64,000 nt of DNA from Paenibacillus sp. SZ31 (GCF_012912005.1 NZ_JABBEA010000005.1:124001-188000), one strand, 5' to 3'. Positions 41,307-50,518 are shown, counted from the first letter of the stretch. A program made the numbers and translations. The notes: generated by a model not told the origin, from the sequence alone.

Positions 41307-41340
41307 TATAACTAGATATAATTAACTATATCTGATTATA
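41307..41340. promoter_or_regulatory. palindromic operator-like site over the putative modA promoter
   Basis: TATAACTAGATATA and TATATCTGATTATA are inverted arms (12 of 14 match) separated by ATTAAC. The minus-strand TATAAT (41335-41340) lies inside one arm, so binding here would block transcription. A-T-rich TATA-containing arms with a 6-base gap resemble ModE-type operators. Bound protein is unproven; the adjacent regulator is the obvious candidate. Confidence 0.6.
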
Positions 41341-41362
41341 CACAAATCAAATAAAATGGGAA

Positions 41363-41378
41363 GGTGATTTAGATCACA
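41363..41378. promoter_or_regulatory. Fnr/Crp-like site upstream of modA
   Basis: Minus strand TGTGATCTAAATCACC matches TGTGA-N6-TCACA in nine of ten positions. Its centre (41370.5) is 42.5 bases upstream of the start point (41328) predicted from the TATAAT at 41335-41340, the position for class II activation. No convincing -35 box is present. Confidence 0.55.
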
Positions 41379-41573
41379 TTTGATTTTTGTTACCTGTCCT
41401 ATACGTTTCTTCAGTGTTCTCAGGTTTATGGCATCCCTCAATTAATGGTATAGTACAAGAAACATTCCATCATGATGAATGATCTGTTCACATGAATCAC
41501 ATAACTCACATGATATTACGCTGATGTAATAAAATCATAGTTGCTCTATACCTTTGAAGGAGGATCTTCACTT

Positions 41574-42605
41574 ATGACGGAGGAGCAATCCTACACAACC
41601 GAAGAAATATCCAAGCTGCTCAAAATATCGAAACTGACGGTCTATGACCTGATCAAAAAGGGAGACCTCGTCGCATACCGTGTGGGTAAACAAATGCGGA
41701 TTGATGCTACCGATCTGGAGGCATATAAACGACGCTCCAAGCAACTTCAGTCTCCAGGTCAACGCATCCCGACTCCGGATCAGACCTCAGCATCCGGGAA
41801 TCAACTCGGTCATGTTCATTCCCCGGGTACTTCCCCACAGTCAGCAACCCCCGCTGGATCTGCGCCAGCGATGTCTAGTCCTGGTCTGACAGGTATGCCA
41901 CGGCATCTAGTGATCACAGGTCAGGATGTCAGTCTGGATATTCTGACTCGCCACATGGAGAAACAAACTCGGGACATTCGTCCGCTACGTTCGTTCATGG
42001 GCAGTCTGGACGGGCTTATCTCGATGTATCGCGGCGAGTCCGACTTGGTCAGTACCCATCTGCTCGACGGAGATACGGGTGAATATAACTTGCCGTATAT
42101 TCGCAAAATTCTGACGGGACGGTCCTATGTTGTGGTGAACCTGCTGTCACGTCCTGCCGGACTGTATGTTCAGCGTGGCAACCCGCAGAACTTGCAGAAT
42201 TGGAACGATCTGAGCAAGTCTGAACTTCGACTCGCTAACCGGGAGATAGGTTCTGGCGCACGAGTATTGCTGGATGAGCAACTTCGACTGCATGGAATTC
42301 CATCCGCAGGTCTGATCGGATATGAAACCGAAGAAACCAGTCACATGGGGGTGGCGGCCAAAGTCAGTTCAGGCGAAGCCGACGTCGGAGTTGGCATTGA
42401 GAAGGCTGCGCGACTTGTGGGACAGGTTGATTTTATCCCGCTCGTTCAGGAACGTTATGATCTGGTCATGCTAAGGAAGCAAGGTAATGAAGCCTGGACT
42501 GAATCGGTCCTGCGGATTCTCCAATCTCCGGAGTTCAGGCAGGAACTGCAATCATTCGAGGGCTATGATGTGTCACGGACAGGTGAAATTTTGTATCAAA
42601 CATAG
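41574..42605 (+). CDS. HTH regulator with PBP-like ligand domain, divergent from modA (343 aa)
   Basis: Transcription regulator with an excisionase/MerR-type helix-turn-helix (residues 4-50, YTTEEISKLLKISKLTVYDLIKKGDLVAYRV) and a C-terminal periplasmic-binding-protein-like domain of the PBP_like (PF12727-type) group (residues 130-340; GSLDGLISMYRGESDLVSTHLLDGDTGEYNLPYI, NREIGSGARVLLDE, GVGIEKAARLVGQVDF). A Ser/Pro/Gln linker joins them. This architecture goes with molybdate/tungstate genes, as here. The start at 41574 follows GAAGGAGG at nine bases. It ends with a two-way terminator. It probably senses molybdate and acts on the palindrome before modA. Confidence 0.85.
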   Translation: MTEEQSYTTEEISKLLKISKLTVYDLIKKGDLVAYRVGKQMRIDATDLEAYKRRSKQLQSPGQRIPTPDQTSASGNQLGHVHSPGTSPQSATPAGSAPAMSSPGLTGMPRHLVITGQDVSLDILTRHMEKQTRDIRPLRSFMGSLDGLISMYRGESDLVSTHLLDGDTGEYNLPYIRKILTGRSYVVVNLLSRPAGLYVQRGNPQNLQNWNDLSKSELRLANREIGSGARVLLDEQLRLHGIPSAGLIGYETEETSHMGVAAKVSSGEADVGVGIEKAARLVGQVDFIPLVQERYDLVMLRKQGNEAWTESVLRILQSPEFRQELQSFEGYDVSRTGEILYQT

Positions 42606-42666
42606 TCATACAAAATACATCTCATGATAGTCCATGCTAAACGGATGTTGCACATCATGCATATAT

Positions 42667-42698
42667 AAAACGCCTTGCATTCGCTGCAAGGCGTTTTT
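42667..42698. terminator. bidirectional intrinsic terminator
   Basis: Perfect AAAACGCCTTGCA / TGCAAGGCGTTTT stem with a TTCGC loop, between two convergent genes. Confidence 0.95.
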
Positions 42699-42744
42699 GG
42701 TGTTTCTTTCTATATATAACGCATGATATGGATGAATGAATTTC

Positions 42745-44817
42745 TTAATGTGGCAAATCGATCTCAAAGATGAATACACCATACGCGGACATAATGATTT
42801 CATTCTGCATTGTTGTACCCGATAGTAACTCTTTTGCTTGCTTCTTAAGCTTGATAGACACTTGTTGATCCGAGTAGTTGAGTAAAAATACATAAGCTTT
42901 ATCCTCACCAGAACGGATACCTAGTTCAACTTCAGACGCTACCTCTACCAGGTCACCCACTGGTGAAGATAGCCCTATTTCATCTAGAATAGCATCTACG
43001 ACCGGTTCGTTGTAAGCCGCCCCATAATACCATACCTGTCCCTGACCTACCGCACGTTTGGTCAATGCAGGACTACCTGCATAATACTCGGATGTATACT
43101 CCGCTACGACCTGCACGTCCGGATGCTCCACATGAAGAACTTCGTTAAATCCAGCCGTTGGCGTTCCCTCCTGAAGTCGCTCACTCGCTCCATTCCATTG
43201 CAGCTCAGCTGCGGGAACGGTTCCTTTGATTAAGGTGAAATCCTCCACGGTTACACCACACAGCTCAGCGACCGCCCCTGGGAACGGTCTCATGTAACAA
43301 TGTCCCTTGAGATCCTTATAACCGGTACGCGCACCAAAAAACAGAGTGCCTCCTTGATTGACATAGGCTTGCAGAAGTTCTGCTGTCTCGTCTGTCATGA
43401 TGGCCGGGTGAGCATAGATGATCACCTTATATTCAGATAGCTCTTCCAGTGTTGTCGTTGGTTGAAGTGTAACCATGTCCGTTGGGATATGACGATACTG
43501 GAGCTGTTTATACCAGGAGCGTACACTCTGTTGCTGAAGTGGACCGTGCCACTCGTCCAACTCTCCATCCCAGATGTTATCGTAATCCTGTAGGATAGCA
43601 ACATCAGCTTGATAGGTAGTACCCGCAATAACACGCCCGATCTTGGCAAACTCTTCCCCTACTTGTGCAACCTCGCGTACCCTTCTGTTAGGTTGATTAT
43701 GGTAATCATTGATGCCATGCCAGTACATCTCGGTTCCGAACGTTGCCGTCCGCCAGCGGAAGTAGACGAGCAGGTCTGTTCCGTGAAGAACGGATTGATA
43801 CGACCATAATCGGATCTGTCCCGGTCTTGGCGTACCCATGCCTATACTATCAACCCAACCTCCTGGCCCAGACTGTTGTTCCATGACACAGAAGTTCGGT
43901 GACATGTTACGTACGTTCGACAGTTTCATGCTCCAGGCCCGGTCTTGTAACGAATTGTCGTCTGTCCCCGGGAAGATCGTGGCAAACTGCGGATACGAAT
44001 CATAAGAAAAGAAATCCAACAGGTCTTCTGTCATTTCATGATTATCCAAGTGTCCGAACGTACCATTAGTCGTAATCCAATGTTCTGGATCTAGTTCCCG
44101 AATGATGTCCACCTGTAGCTTGGCAAATGAAATCGTATTTGCTGATATGAATCTCTTTTCATCCAATGCCAAGTGAGGATTGGGCGATTGATTGACCATA
44201 TTTCGGGTAAGGTGAACTTGCTCCCAATCGGTATAGGTCTGACTCCAAAAAACAGTCCCCCATGCCTGGTTCAGATTCTCCAACGATTCATAACGATTCT
44301 TGAGCCATTCACGGAAGGCGACATGATCGGCCTCAGCATAGAAGACATCCATATGACAATTGAATTCGTTATCGATCTGCCATCCAATAAGAGCCGGATG
44401 GTCTTTGTAGGCAATCACCATATTGCGCACGATTTTTTCACATTGCTGTCTGAAGATTGGGCTGCTGTAGTTGGTATGACGCCGCATTCCGTGTTGATAC
44501 AACACCCCATCTTTATTTGCGTTTAATACTTCTGGATATTTGGATGTTAACCACGCTGGTGGAGTTGCAGTAGGTGTTCCCAAAATAACACTTAAACCGT
44601 ATTGATGCGCCAGATCCAGTGCCTTCTGGAAAAAACTAAAATCAAACTGACCTTCTTCCGGTTCAAAGATAGACCATGCGAATTCAGCCATCCGGATAAC
44701 CGTAATATTCATCTCTTGCATTCTACGGAAATCGTCCTCCCACAACTGTTCCGACCAATGCTCAGGGTAATAACAGACCCCCAGTTTCAATTCATCCATT
44801 TGGATTGATTTTGCCAC
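42745..44817 (-). CDS. GH42 beta-galactosidase (690 aa)
   Basis: Glycoside hydrolase family 42, cleaving terminal beta-galactosides, cytoplasmic (no signal peptide). GVCYYPEHWSEQLWEDDF at the start; the acid/base Glu in IGWQIDNEFN; the nucleophile Glu in FCVMEQQSGPGGW; then the trimerisation and C-terminal domains (VIIYAHPAIMTDETAELLQ, GTLFFGARTGYKDLKG). Length is normal. GTG 44817 is chosen because AAGGGGG is spaced nine bases; ATG starts before and after lack a well-spaced site. A divergent AraC regulator lies 180 bases upstream. Confidence 0.92.
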   Translation of the reverse strand: MAKSIQMDELKLGVCYYPEHWSEQLWEDDFRRMQEMNITVIRMAEFAWSIFEPEEGQFDFSFFQKALDLAHQYGLSVILGTPTATPPAWLTSKYPEVLNANKDGVLYQHGMRRHTNYSSPIFRQQCEKIVRNMVIAYKDHPALIGWQIDNEFNCHMDVFYAEADHVAFREWLKNRYESLENLNQAWGTVFWSQTYTDWEQVHLTRNMVNQSPNPHLALDEKRFISANTISFAKLQVDIIRELDPEHWITTNGTFGHLDNHEMTEDLLDFFSYDSYPQFATIFPGTDDNSLQDRAWSMKLSNVRNMSPNFCVMEQQSGPGGWVDSIGMGTPRPGQIRLWSYQSVLHGTDLLVYFRWRTATFGTEMYWHGINDYHNQPNRRVREVAQVGEEFAKIGRVIAGTTYQADVAILQDYDNIWDGELDEWHGPLQQQSVRSWYKQLQYRHIPTDMVTLQPTTTLEELSEYKVIIYAHPAIMTDETAELLQAYVNQGGTLFFGARTGYKDLKGHCYMRPFPGAVAELCGVTVEDFTLIKGTVPAAELQWNGASERLQEGTPTAGFNEVLHVEHPDVQVVAEYTSEYYAGSPALTKRAVGQGQVWYYGAAYNEPVVDAILDEIGLSSPVGDLVEVASEVELGIRSGEDKAYVFLLNYSDQQVSIKLKKQAKELLSGTTMQNEIIMSAYGVFIFEIDLPH

Positions 44818-44998
44818 CTTCAATTGCCCCCTTAACCTGCCATATTGCCTCCATTCTATTGGAACCTTCACAGATAATAAATGACAAGATTATGCGACTT
44901 ATAATAAAATATTGTCATTGTCTGAGATTCAAATAACAGTGGGCTGAATCTATTTAGGTTCACTACATAAAAATATTGCGTTCAAATGGAGGATGCAC

Positions 44999-45850
44999 GT
45001 GAAAGAACACCTCTTTCTTCCCAAGCCGATTTTCCCCAGACATGTATGCTTCCCTGATTTTATTGGAGGGTACAGTGATTTTCCGAAGCATCGTGTGAAT
45101 CGGGAATATCGAACGAAAGATATCAACTTGGATCATTGCTATAACCTGCACCTTGTACTTGATGGTAAAGGATTTCTAGACACTGGAACCACTTGTTATG
45201 AGCTAACGCGTGGACAGGGATTTCTCTATGGTCCCGGTCTTAGACAAACGTACTATTCAGATTCGGATGATCCTTGGAGCATTCGTTGGATTCACTTTTA
45301 CGGCATTCGTCTCGAAGAACTGTTAAACGGAAAAGGCGTTGACGAGCCGTGGCTGTTTCAATGTTCCAACTTTCCGGTGGTTACCGCGCTAATGGACAGA
45401 TTATTGGAGCTAGGAAGAAGCTATCAAGTGGAGGACGAGCACAGTGTGGCAGCCACACTATATGAACTTCTGACCAGATTACAATCCGCTGCGAGCCGGA
45501 TCAACGTTTCGCTCAATCACACTTCAGAGCGAATTCGTGAAGCAGGGAATTATATTCGTTCCCATAGTAACGAGCACATCACGCTTGATCATGCTGCTGG
45601 AATAGCCGGATATAGTACACCCTACTTTAGCCGCAAGTTCAGTCAAACATTTGGCATCTCCTTCCCCGAATTCCTGATGGAATCCAGGTTATTACATGCG
45701 AAACAGCTGCTTGCGACAACTAACCTTTCCATTAAACAAATTACGCTGGAAACGGGGTTCTCTCAGTCAAGCTACTTCATCCGCTGTTTTAAAATCCAGG
45801 AAAACGTAACACCTATGCAATTTCGAATGATGCACAATCATTCGTTATAG
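44999..45850 (+). CDS. AraC-family regulator (283 aa)
   Basis: N-terminal cupin-like sensing domain (YNLHLVLDGKGFLDTGTTCYEL, QGFLYGPGLRQTYYSDSDDPW, residues 45-100) and C-terminal double helix-turn-helix (HITLDHAAGIAGYSTPYFSRKFSQTFG and IKQITLETGFSQSSYFIRCFK), the layout of sugar-responsive AraC activators. The GTG start follows GGAGG at six bases. Divergent to the GH42 gene, so it probably activates it with galactoside-type sugar as ligand (inference). Confidence 0.9.
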   Translation: MKEHLFLPKPIFPRHVCFPDFIGGYSDFPKHRVNREYRTKDINLDHCYNLHLVLDGKGFLDTGTTCYELTRGQGFLYGPGLRQTYYSDSDDPWSIRWIHFYGIRLEELLNGKGVDEPWLFQCSNFPVVTALMDRLLELGRSYQVEDEHSVAATLYELLTRLQSAASRINVSLNHTSERIREAGNYIRSHSNEHITLDHAAGIAGYSTPYFSRKFSQTFGISFPEFLMESRLLHAKQLLATTNLSIKQITLETGFSQSSYFIRCFKIQENVTPMQFRMMHNHSL

Positions 45851-45884
45851 GCACGGCACGTATTCCTTGATCAAGCTGACGTAA

Positions 45885-45919
45885 AAGAAGACTCTGCATA
45901 CAACATGCAGAGTCTTCTT
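45885..45919. terminator. bidirectional intrinsic terminator
   Basis: Fifteen-pair stem AAGAAGACTCTGCAT / ATGCAGAGTCTTCTT between the AraC gene and the convergent HTH gene. Confidence 0.9.
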
Positions 45920-45929
45920 CGCTCATTTT

Positions 45930-46163
45930 TCATATCTGTTCATTTGTATCTTCGTCCTCGTCAGCCTTATATTCCAATATATCTCCAGGCTGACAATCCA
46001 GTGCTTTACAGATGGCATCCAGAGTGGATAAACGGATCGCTTTTGCTTTTCCTGTTTTTAATATGGAAATATTGGCGATTGTAATCTCAACTCTCTCTGC
46101 AAGCTCGGTAACCGTCATTTTCCGCTTTGCCAACATCACATCAATATTGATTATAATGGCCAT
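45930..46163 (-). CDS. YozG-like XRE helix-turn-helix regulator (77 aa)
   Basis: Small Cro/C1-like DNA-binding protein of the YozG group: IINIDVMLAKRKMTVTELAERVEITIANISILKTGKAKAIRLSTL contains the helix-turn-helix and the IRLSTLDAICKALDCQPGDILEY family tail. It lies nine bases downstream of a DUF2975 membrane protein, the standard partner of this family. The pair may autoregulate; a toxin-antitoxin role has been suggested elsewhere but is not shown here. Confidence 0.9.
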   Translation of the reverse strand: MAIIINIDVMLAKRKMTVTELAERVEITIANISILKTGKAKAIRLSTLDAICKALDCQPGDILEYKADEDEDTNEQI

Positions 46164-46172
46164 ATATTCACC

Positions 46173-46649
46173 TCAGACCACTAGGTCATTTTCTGATTTG
46201 ATATCAATCGCTTCCTGTAACAATCTTTGGAGCACCGCGGAAAACACTGCAATGACCAATGAAGCAAAAATAGGAACCATTCCCATAAGAATGAGGCCTG
46301 GAGCATCATCTTTCTCTGCCACAACATAAACAAATGGCAACATCACAAAATAGAGACTACTGATTACAATAGCACAATATTTTATTGTTTTTAAGGATTT
46401 CACTGACATTAGAGAGAACGCTTCATTTTTGTCGATGTAGCTCAGCAGACGGAATGCCTGGTACAGTGCAACGATAAACGGAATAACGGATACATACATA
46501 ATGATCACTATGGGGTATAGTGCACCAGCATAATTCGGACTCACCGGATTGTTCGCTAACCAGGGTATGCCGAATATACCTAAGGCAAGAATGGGAACAC
46601 CAATAAGAAACACAGCCAATTTTAAAAAGATGGTTGTACCTCGCTTCAC
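46173..46649 (-). CDS. DUF2975 membrane protein (158 aa)
   Basis: Four predicted spans: FLKLAVFLIGVPILALGIFGI, LYPIVIIMYVSVIPFIVALYQ, CAIVISSLYFVMLPFVYVVAE and LILMGMVPIFASLVIAVFSAVL. DUF2975 pattern AFRLLSYIDKNEAFS between spans two and three is the family mark. The start GTG 46649 follows GTGAGG; the frame can begin three codons upstream. Coupled to the YozG-like regulator that follows. Confidence 0.88.
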   Translation of the reverse strand: MKRGTTIFLKLAVFLIGVPILALGIFGIPWLANNPVSPNYAGALYPIVIIMYVSVIPFIVALYQAFRLLSYIDKNEAFSLMSVKSLKTIKYCAIVISSLYFVMLPFVYVVAEKDDAPGLILMGMVPIFASLVIAVFSAVLQRLLQEAIDIKSENDLVV

Positions 46650-46805
46650 AAAAAGCACCTCACTTGTTTTAAGTGATATGAATTTATCATAATATTTATC
46701 GTTTTACAATAAATATTTATTGTAAAACAGTTTTCATTTATTCTTTTACCCGTTATAAAAGACTAACTAAAAGATCGCTTTCTGTGCTTCAGTTCTTCTT
46801 GGACA

Positions 46806-46851
46806 CAAAAAAAGCCCGATGCTAGCCACTGAATGTCGCTAGCTTCGAACT
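46806..46851 (-). terminator. intrinsic terminator
   Basis: Stem GCTAGC (46818-46833 region) with a GCCCGA/T-rich end on the minus strand, followed by T7. It ends the GTPase-S14-DUF3024 transcript. The rest of 46650-46925 shows nothing obvious. Confidence 0.6.
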
Positions 46852-46925
46852 CGGTTGCATATACGCCCTAATGGTCTGAATTGACATTTACTTTAACGAA
46901 TGAAGTATACTCTTAACCGATCTGC

Positions 46926-47261
46926 TCACGTACGCCAGAACAGCCCGGCCTCATCCCGTTCCACCTGCTCAAGCACATTCTCAAAATCGGAACAAGGTGT
47001 AATAACATCTACCGGGTTCCAGCTGCTCTGTTCATCTCTGGCATACACTTTCCACTGATTTTCTTCCCAGTAAAATCGGGCAATATGCATCTTATCCCAT
47101 TGATACCGTTCCTCGGCGGGTCTTTCTTCGGTCAGGATCAATTCATTGTCATTCATCTCATATGTCAACTTCACCATCGTACGCAGTGGCGCGGGTACCT
47201 TCTCGTGAATATAGCCATTCATCACCGACTGAATTCTTCGTAACGTAAACGAGTCCAGCAT
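46926..47261 (-). CDS. DUF3024 protein (111 aa)
   Basis: DUF3024 family: LDSFTLRRIQSVMNGYIHEKVPAPLR followed by IARFYWEENQWKVYARDEQSSWNPV, matching its compact beta-rich domain. The start at 47261 follows AAAGGATG; a frame four codons longer is less well spaced. Third in a run behind the zinc GTPase and S14 paralogue (42 bases after rpsN), so it probably belongs to the zinc-starvation response here. Function unknown. Confidence 0.75.
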   Translation of the reverse strand: MLDSFTLRRIQSVMNGYIHEKVPAPLRTMVKLTYEMNDNELILTEERPAEERYQWDKMHIARFYWEENQWKVYARDEQSSWNPVDVITPCSDFENVLEQVERDEAGLFWRT

Positions 47262-47303
47262 GAAGATGCACATCCTTTCAGCAAAATACCACCCTTGATC
47301 ATT

Positions 47304-47573
47304 TTACCAACTGGATTTCGTTACCCCAGGAATCTGACCTTGATGAGCCAGTTCTCTGAACTTAATTCGAGATACCTTGAACTTGCGTAGATAACCCCGC
47401 GGGCGACCTGTTACTTCACAACGGTTCCTCAGTCTGGTCGGAGATGCATTACGTGGCAATTTCTGCAATGCTTCGTAATCCCCTTTTTCCTTCAATTCCC
47501 TGCGCAAGTCCGCATATTTTGCCACGATCGCCTGACGTTGCTTCTCACGTACCACTTTTGATTTTTTAGCCAC
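47304..47573 (-). CDS. rpsN: zinc-independent ribosomal protein S14 paralogue (89 aa)
   Basis: 30S protein S14 without the CxxC-CxxC zinc ribbon (the C-minus form). [52 protein letters not shown] is read in pieces: [12 protein letters not shown] and RIKFRELA are the conserved S14 boxes. Only one Cys. In Bacillales such copies replace the zinc-binding S14 under zinc starvation and are Zur-regulated. Here it lies 53 bases behind the CobW GTPase, whose promoter has a Zur-type box. Confidence 0.93.
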   Translation of the reverse strand: MAKKSKVVREKQRQAIVAKYADLRRELKEKGDYEALQKLPRNASPTRLRNRCEVTGRPRGYLRKFKVSRIKFRELAHQGQIPGVTKSSW

Positions 47574-47626
47574 GAATTACAGCTCCTTTATCCATTAAAT
47601 TTATGTTTAGAACATCATCTTCCGAG

Positions 47627-48823
47627 TTATACGGCTTCCACAGGCCATGGTAGTGGATTGTCAAAATGACCCCAGTCGCCTAGCATTTCTTCATCACTGA
47701 GCAGGCACTGGTCCAGCTCGTCTTCAATGCTGGCACGTTCCATTTCGATTCCAATCATGACAAGTTCCGTCTGACGATCTCCCCACTGGGCATCCCATTT
47801 CTCCAGAACATCCGGCTCGTTACGCAAAATCTCTTCTTTGTCCGCTTCCGGCAACGCCGCTACCCAATGTCCCGCAGGACCGAACTGAATGGATGGCCCT
47901 GCCTGACTGAGGCTTGCCGCAACATCCCCCTCGGCCGCGAGCCATACCAAACCTTTGGCACGTACCACTTCTTCCGGCCAGTAACTCATGAATTCAGCCA
48001 GACGGGAAGGATGGAATGGCTTTCTACGGCGATAGACAAAGGAACCAATGCCATATTCCTCGGTTTCCGGTGTATGCGACTCCTTCTCCAGCTCCTGAAT
48101 CCACCCAGCGGACATGCTCACTTTCTCAAAATCAAAGCGGCCTGTATTCAGAATCTCGGACGGATTCACCTGTCCGTTCTCGGTCCGAATGATCTTGGCG
48201 TTAGGCTGTAACTTGCGGATGATCCCTTCGAGCTTGTTCAGCTCGGTGTCATCGATCAGATCACATTTGTTCAGCAGCAGCACATCACAGGTTTCGATCT
48301 GATCAATCAACAAGTCTACAACGTCACGGGTGTCCTCATCTCCGGTCGCCTGATTACGATCCAGAAGACTCTGTCCTGATCCAAAATCATGCCAGAATCG
48401 ATTGGCATCCACTACCGTTACCAGACAATCCAATCGGGCCAGACTAGTCAGGTCAATACCCGACTCTTCATCGGCGTATGTAAAGGTCTGTGCAACTGGA
48501 ACAGGTTCACTGATGCCAGTGGATTCGATCAAAATATAGTCATACTTGCCTTCGTTCACCAGCTTCTCAATCTCTTGCATCAGATCATCCCGCAAGGTGC
48601 AGCAGATACAGCCGTTCGACAACTCCACCAGCTTCTCTTCCGTTCGAGACAAGGTTGCCTCCCCCTTGACCAGCGCTGCATCAATATTGACCTCACTCAT
48701 GTCGTTGACGATTACGGCAACCTTAAGCCCTTGTCTGTTGTTCAACACATGATTCAAAACCGTCGTTTTCCCTGAACCGAGGTAACCACTCAGTACAGTT
48801 ACCGGAACTTGCTTTTGTGTCAT
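47627..48823 (-). CDS. yciC: CobW-family zinc GTPase, YciC/ZagA-like (398 aa)
   Basis: COG0523 G3E GTPase that helps supply zinc to client proteins under starvation. Walker A GYLGSGKTT (residues 14-22), the metal site NGCICC (CxCC, about residue 70), Walker B/D ESTGIS, the guanine motif NKCDLI and the C-terminal CobW_C domain (RRKPFHPSRLAEFM) are all present, length normal for YciC. First in the operon with rpsN and the DUF3024 gene. Its promoter region has a 23-bp Zur-type box, 43-65 bases upstream. Confidence 0.93.
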   Translation of the reverse strand: MTQKQVPVTVLSGYLGSGKTTVLNHVLNNRQGLKVAVIVNDMSEVNIDAALVKGEATLSRTEEKLVELSNGCICCTLRDDLMQEIEKLVNEGKYDYILIESTGISEPVPVAQTFTYADEESGIDLTSLARLDCLVTVVDANRFWHDFGSGQSLLDRNQATGDEDTRDVVDLLIDQIETCDVLLLNKCDLIDDTELNKLEGIIRKLQPNAKIIRTENGQVNPSEILNTGRFDFEKVSMSAGWIQELEKESHTPETEEYGIGSFVYRRRKPFHPSRLAEFMSYWPEEVVRAKGLVWLAAEGDVAASLSQAGPSIQFGPAGHWVAALPEADKEEILRNEPDVLEKWDAQWGDRQTELVMIGIEMERASIEDELDQCLLSDEEMLGDWGHFDNPLPWPVEAV

Positions 48824-48865
48824 AGAAATCTACTCCTTATATTTGCAGTCTGTATGATTCAGACT

Positions 48866-48888
48866 TTAATAGTAATTATTACGATTAA
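48866..48888. promoter_or_regulatory. Zur-type operator
   Basis: Inverted arms TTAATAGTAAT and ATTACGATTAA (10 of 11 match) around a central T, close to the Bacillus Zur consensus TCGTAAT-N-ATTACGA. It lies upstream of the zinc GTPase gene. The core TAATAGTAATTATTACGATT is identical to the box before cntK. Confidence 0.85.
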
Positions 48889-49256
48889 CAACAATGACTA
48901 TAATCCTGTTAGACTGTCGTTGTCAAACTATTTTTACGAAATCGTCCAGAAAAATGGATAAGAAAAACATCTATGGACGTATTGTCACAGAAGATAGACC
49001 GCGTTTAGTTGAAGTTTTTCTTACGATAATCGAATTGTTCATCTCCGCTGAAAACCTATAAATTCTAGATATAAAAAAGACTCATGATCCGTCTCTTTCA
49101 GCTTCGTATCCTGACGATACGTCCCGGAAAATTCAGTCCATAAGCCTTTTACTTTACATTCCCACGTCGGTGCTCCAATCGCACCACAATAACTAATACC
49201 TGGCAGTAATATCCGACTGTCTATCACTGCACAGGATCAATCTACTACAATACCTT
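48889..49256. other. gap between Zur operon promoter and cnt exporter end
   Basis: No convincing gene. A short frame at 49039-49227 has no ribosome binding site. A weak minus-strand hairpin (AGAC / GTCT arms near 49078-49094) with a T6 run may terminate the cnt transcript. Confidence 0.35.
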
Positions 49257-50477
49257 TCATCTTGCCACCGTAGAGCTGGCCTTATTACTCGCTTCCATCC
49301 GTTGCCTGAAAATGACCACCAGAATCATCGCTGCAATTGAGAGCAACGTGCAGATCATAAACATGGTCGAATACGAACTCACCTGTACAATAAGCCCCAT
49401 CGCCAGTCCGCCCAGAGAGAATCCGAGGTCATACGAGGACATGAAAATCCCCATGAGTACATATCTGGAATCCGCAGGCAGCACAAAGGACAGATATGTG
49501 GTTAATGTCGGGTACAACAGTGCCAGGGCAAAACCGCTAAACACCGCGGATAAATACACTAGCGGCCCGATGGTCTCCATTAGACTGAGCAACTGGGTTC
49601 CCAGTGCAGCACATAGCATTAACCCTGCCATCAGCCAGGTATTCCAGCTACCATCGGACGGAATTTTTTTGCGCAAAATAAACCTGCACAGGATTACAAC
49701 TAATCCCTGAATCGTCAGAAATACGCCTGCACTCGCCATTCCGGTGGATACCATATACAGGGGAAGAAAGGTCGCTGTTGCCCCAAAAACGCAGGACGCA
49801 AACAACATCACCACACTGCTAATCAGCAGTGGCGTACTGCGCCAGATGCCGCCGAATGAACGAAACATGTCGCCCAAGGTGTACGATTTGTTCTGCACGG
49901 TACTCCGTGGCAGATCCACATTATATCCAATCAGAAGTGGCAGCGCCGCCAGTCCGATCATCAGCAGCGTAAATGCCAGATCACTGGCATTTTCCCAGAT
50001 TTGTATGGCAAGGATCGGAATGACCAGAGAAGGAACCATCGTAAAAAGGGTGTACATGGACAGTCCTTGTGCCCGGTCCTTGTCCTCCAGCTTTTCCACA
50101 ATGCCTGCCTGCATCGTCATGGAGAAAAAGGCTGTAGCTACCCCTTGCAGGGCTCGCAACCACAGATACGTCTCCACACCAAAAACAACAAACAGCAGTA
50201 GCGTGCCCGCATGCAAAAGCAATAACCATTGCATCACTCGAAGTGGCCCATGCTTACCCAGCAGCTGTGCTGCAAAAGGTCTCAAGAGCATACAGGTGAA
50301 CATATATGCCCCCATCATCAGACCAATCTCAGCCTGGTTCAATCCAGCGGCTTCGCTTCTCAGAGGCAGAATAATCGTCAAAGCTGAATTCGCTGCAAAA
50401 AATAAAAAGGCCAACATATAAAACCGGATAAACGAAAAGGATACCGGATTTAATTTTCCATTAGATGTTGCCGTCAT
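49257..50477 (-). CDS. second CntE-like MFS exporter (406 aa)
   Basis: Twelve-span MFS protein, clearly a paralogue of the gene just upstream (shared AANSALTIILPL, GLMMGAYMFTCMLLRPFAA, ILRKKIPSDGSW, LLYPTLTTYLSFVLP). The start is set at ATG 50477; a frame to 50522 begins at the upstream stop without a site. Last gene of the cnt operon. One CntE suffices in S. aureus, so this copy may export a variant product or precursor, or aid uptake. Function is inferred from context. Confidence 0.75.
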   Translation of the reverse strand: MTATSNGKLNPVSFSFIRFYMLAFLFFAANSALTIILPLRSEAAGLNQAEIGLMMGAYMFTCMLLRPFAAQLLGKHGPLRVMQWLLLLHAGTLLLFVVFGVETYLWLRALQGVATAFFSMTMQAGIVEKLEDKDRAQGLSMYTLFTMVPSLVIPILAIQIWENASDLAFTLLMIGLAALPLLIGYNVDLPRSTVQNKSYTLGDMFRSFGGIWRSTPLLISSVVMLFASCVFGATATFLPLYMVSTGMASAGVFLTIQGLVVILCRFILRKKIPSDGSWNTWLMAGLMLCAALGTQLLSLMETIGPLVYLSAVFSGFALALLYPTLTTYLSFVLPADSRYVLMGIFMSSYDLGFSLGGLAMGLIVQVSSYSTMFMICTLLSIAAMILVVIFRQRMEASNKASSTVAR

Positions 50478-50518
50478 TGAAGCCTTCAAACGTTCGTCAC
50501 CACTTTCTCTCCTGGCAG

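Noticed and set aside
49039..49227. 62-codon minus-strand frame
   Set aside because: No ribosome binding site, and its end coincides with a hairpin plus T run; more likely untranslated tail.
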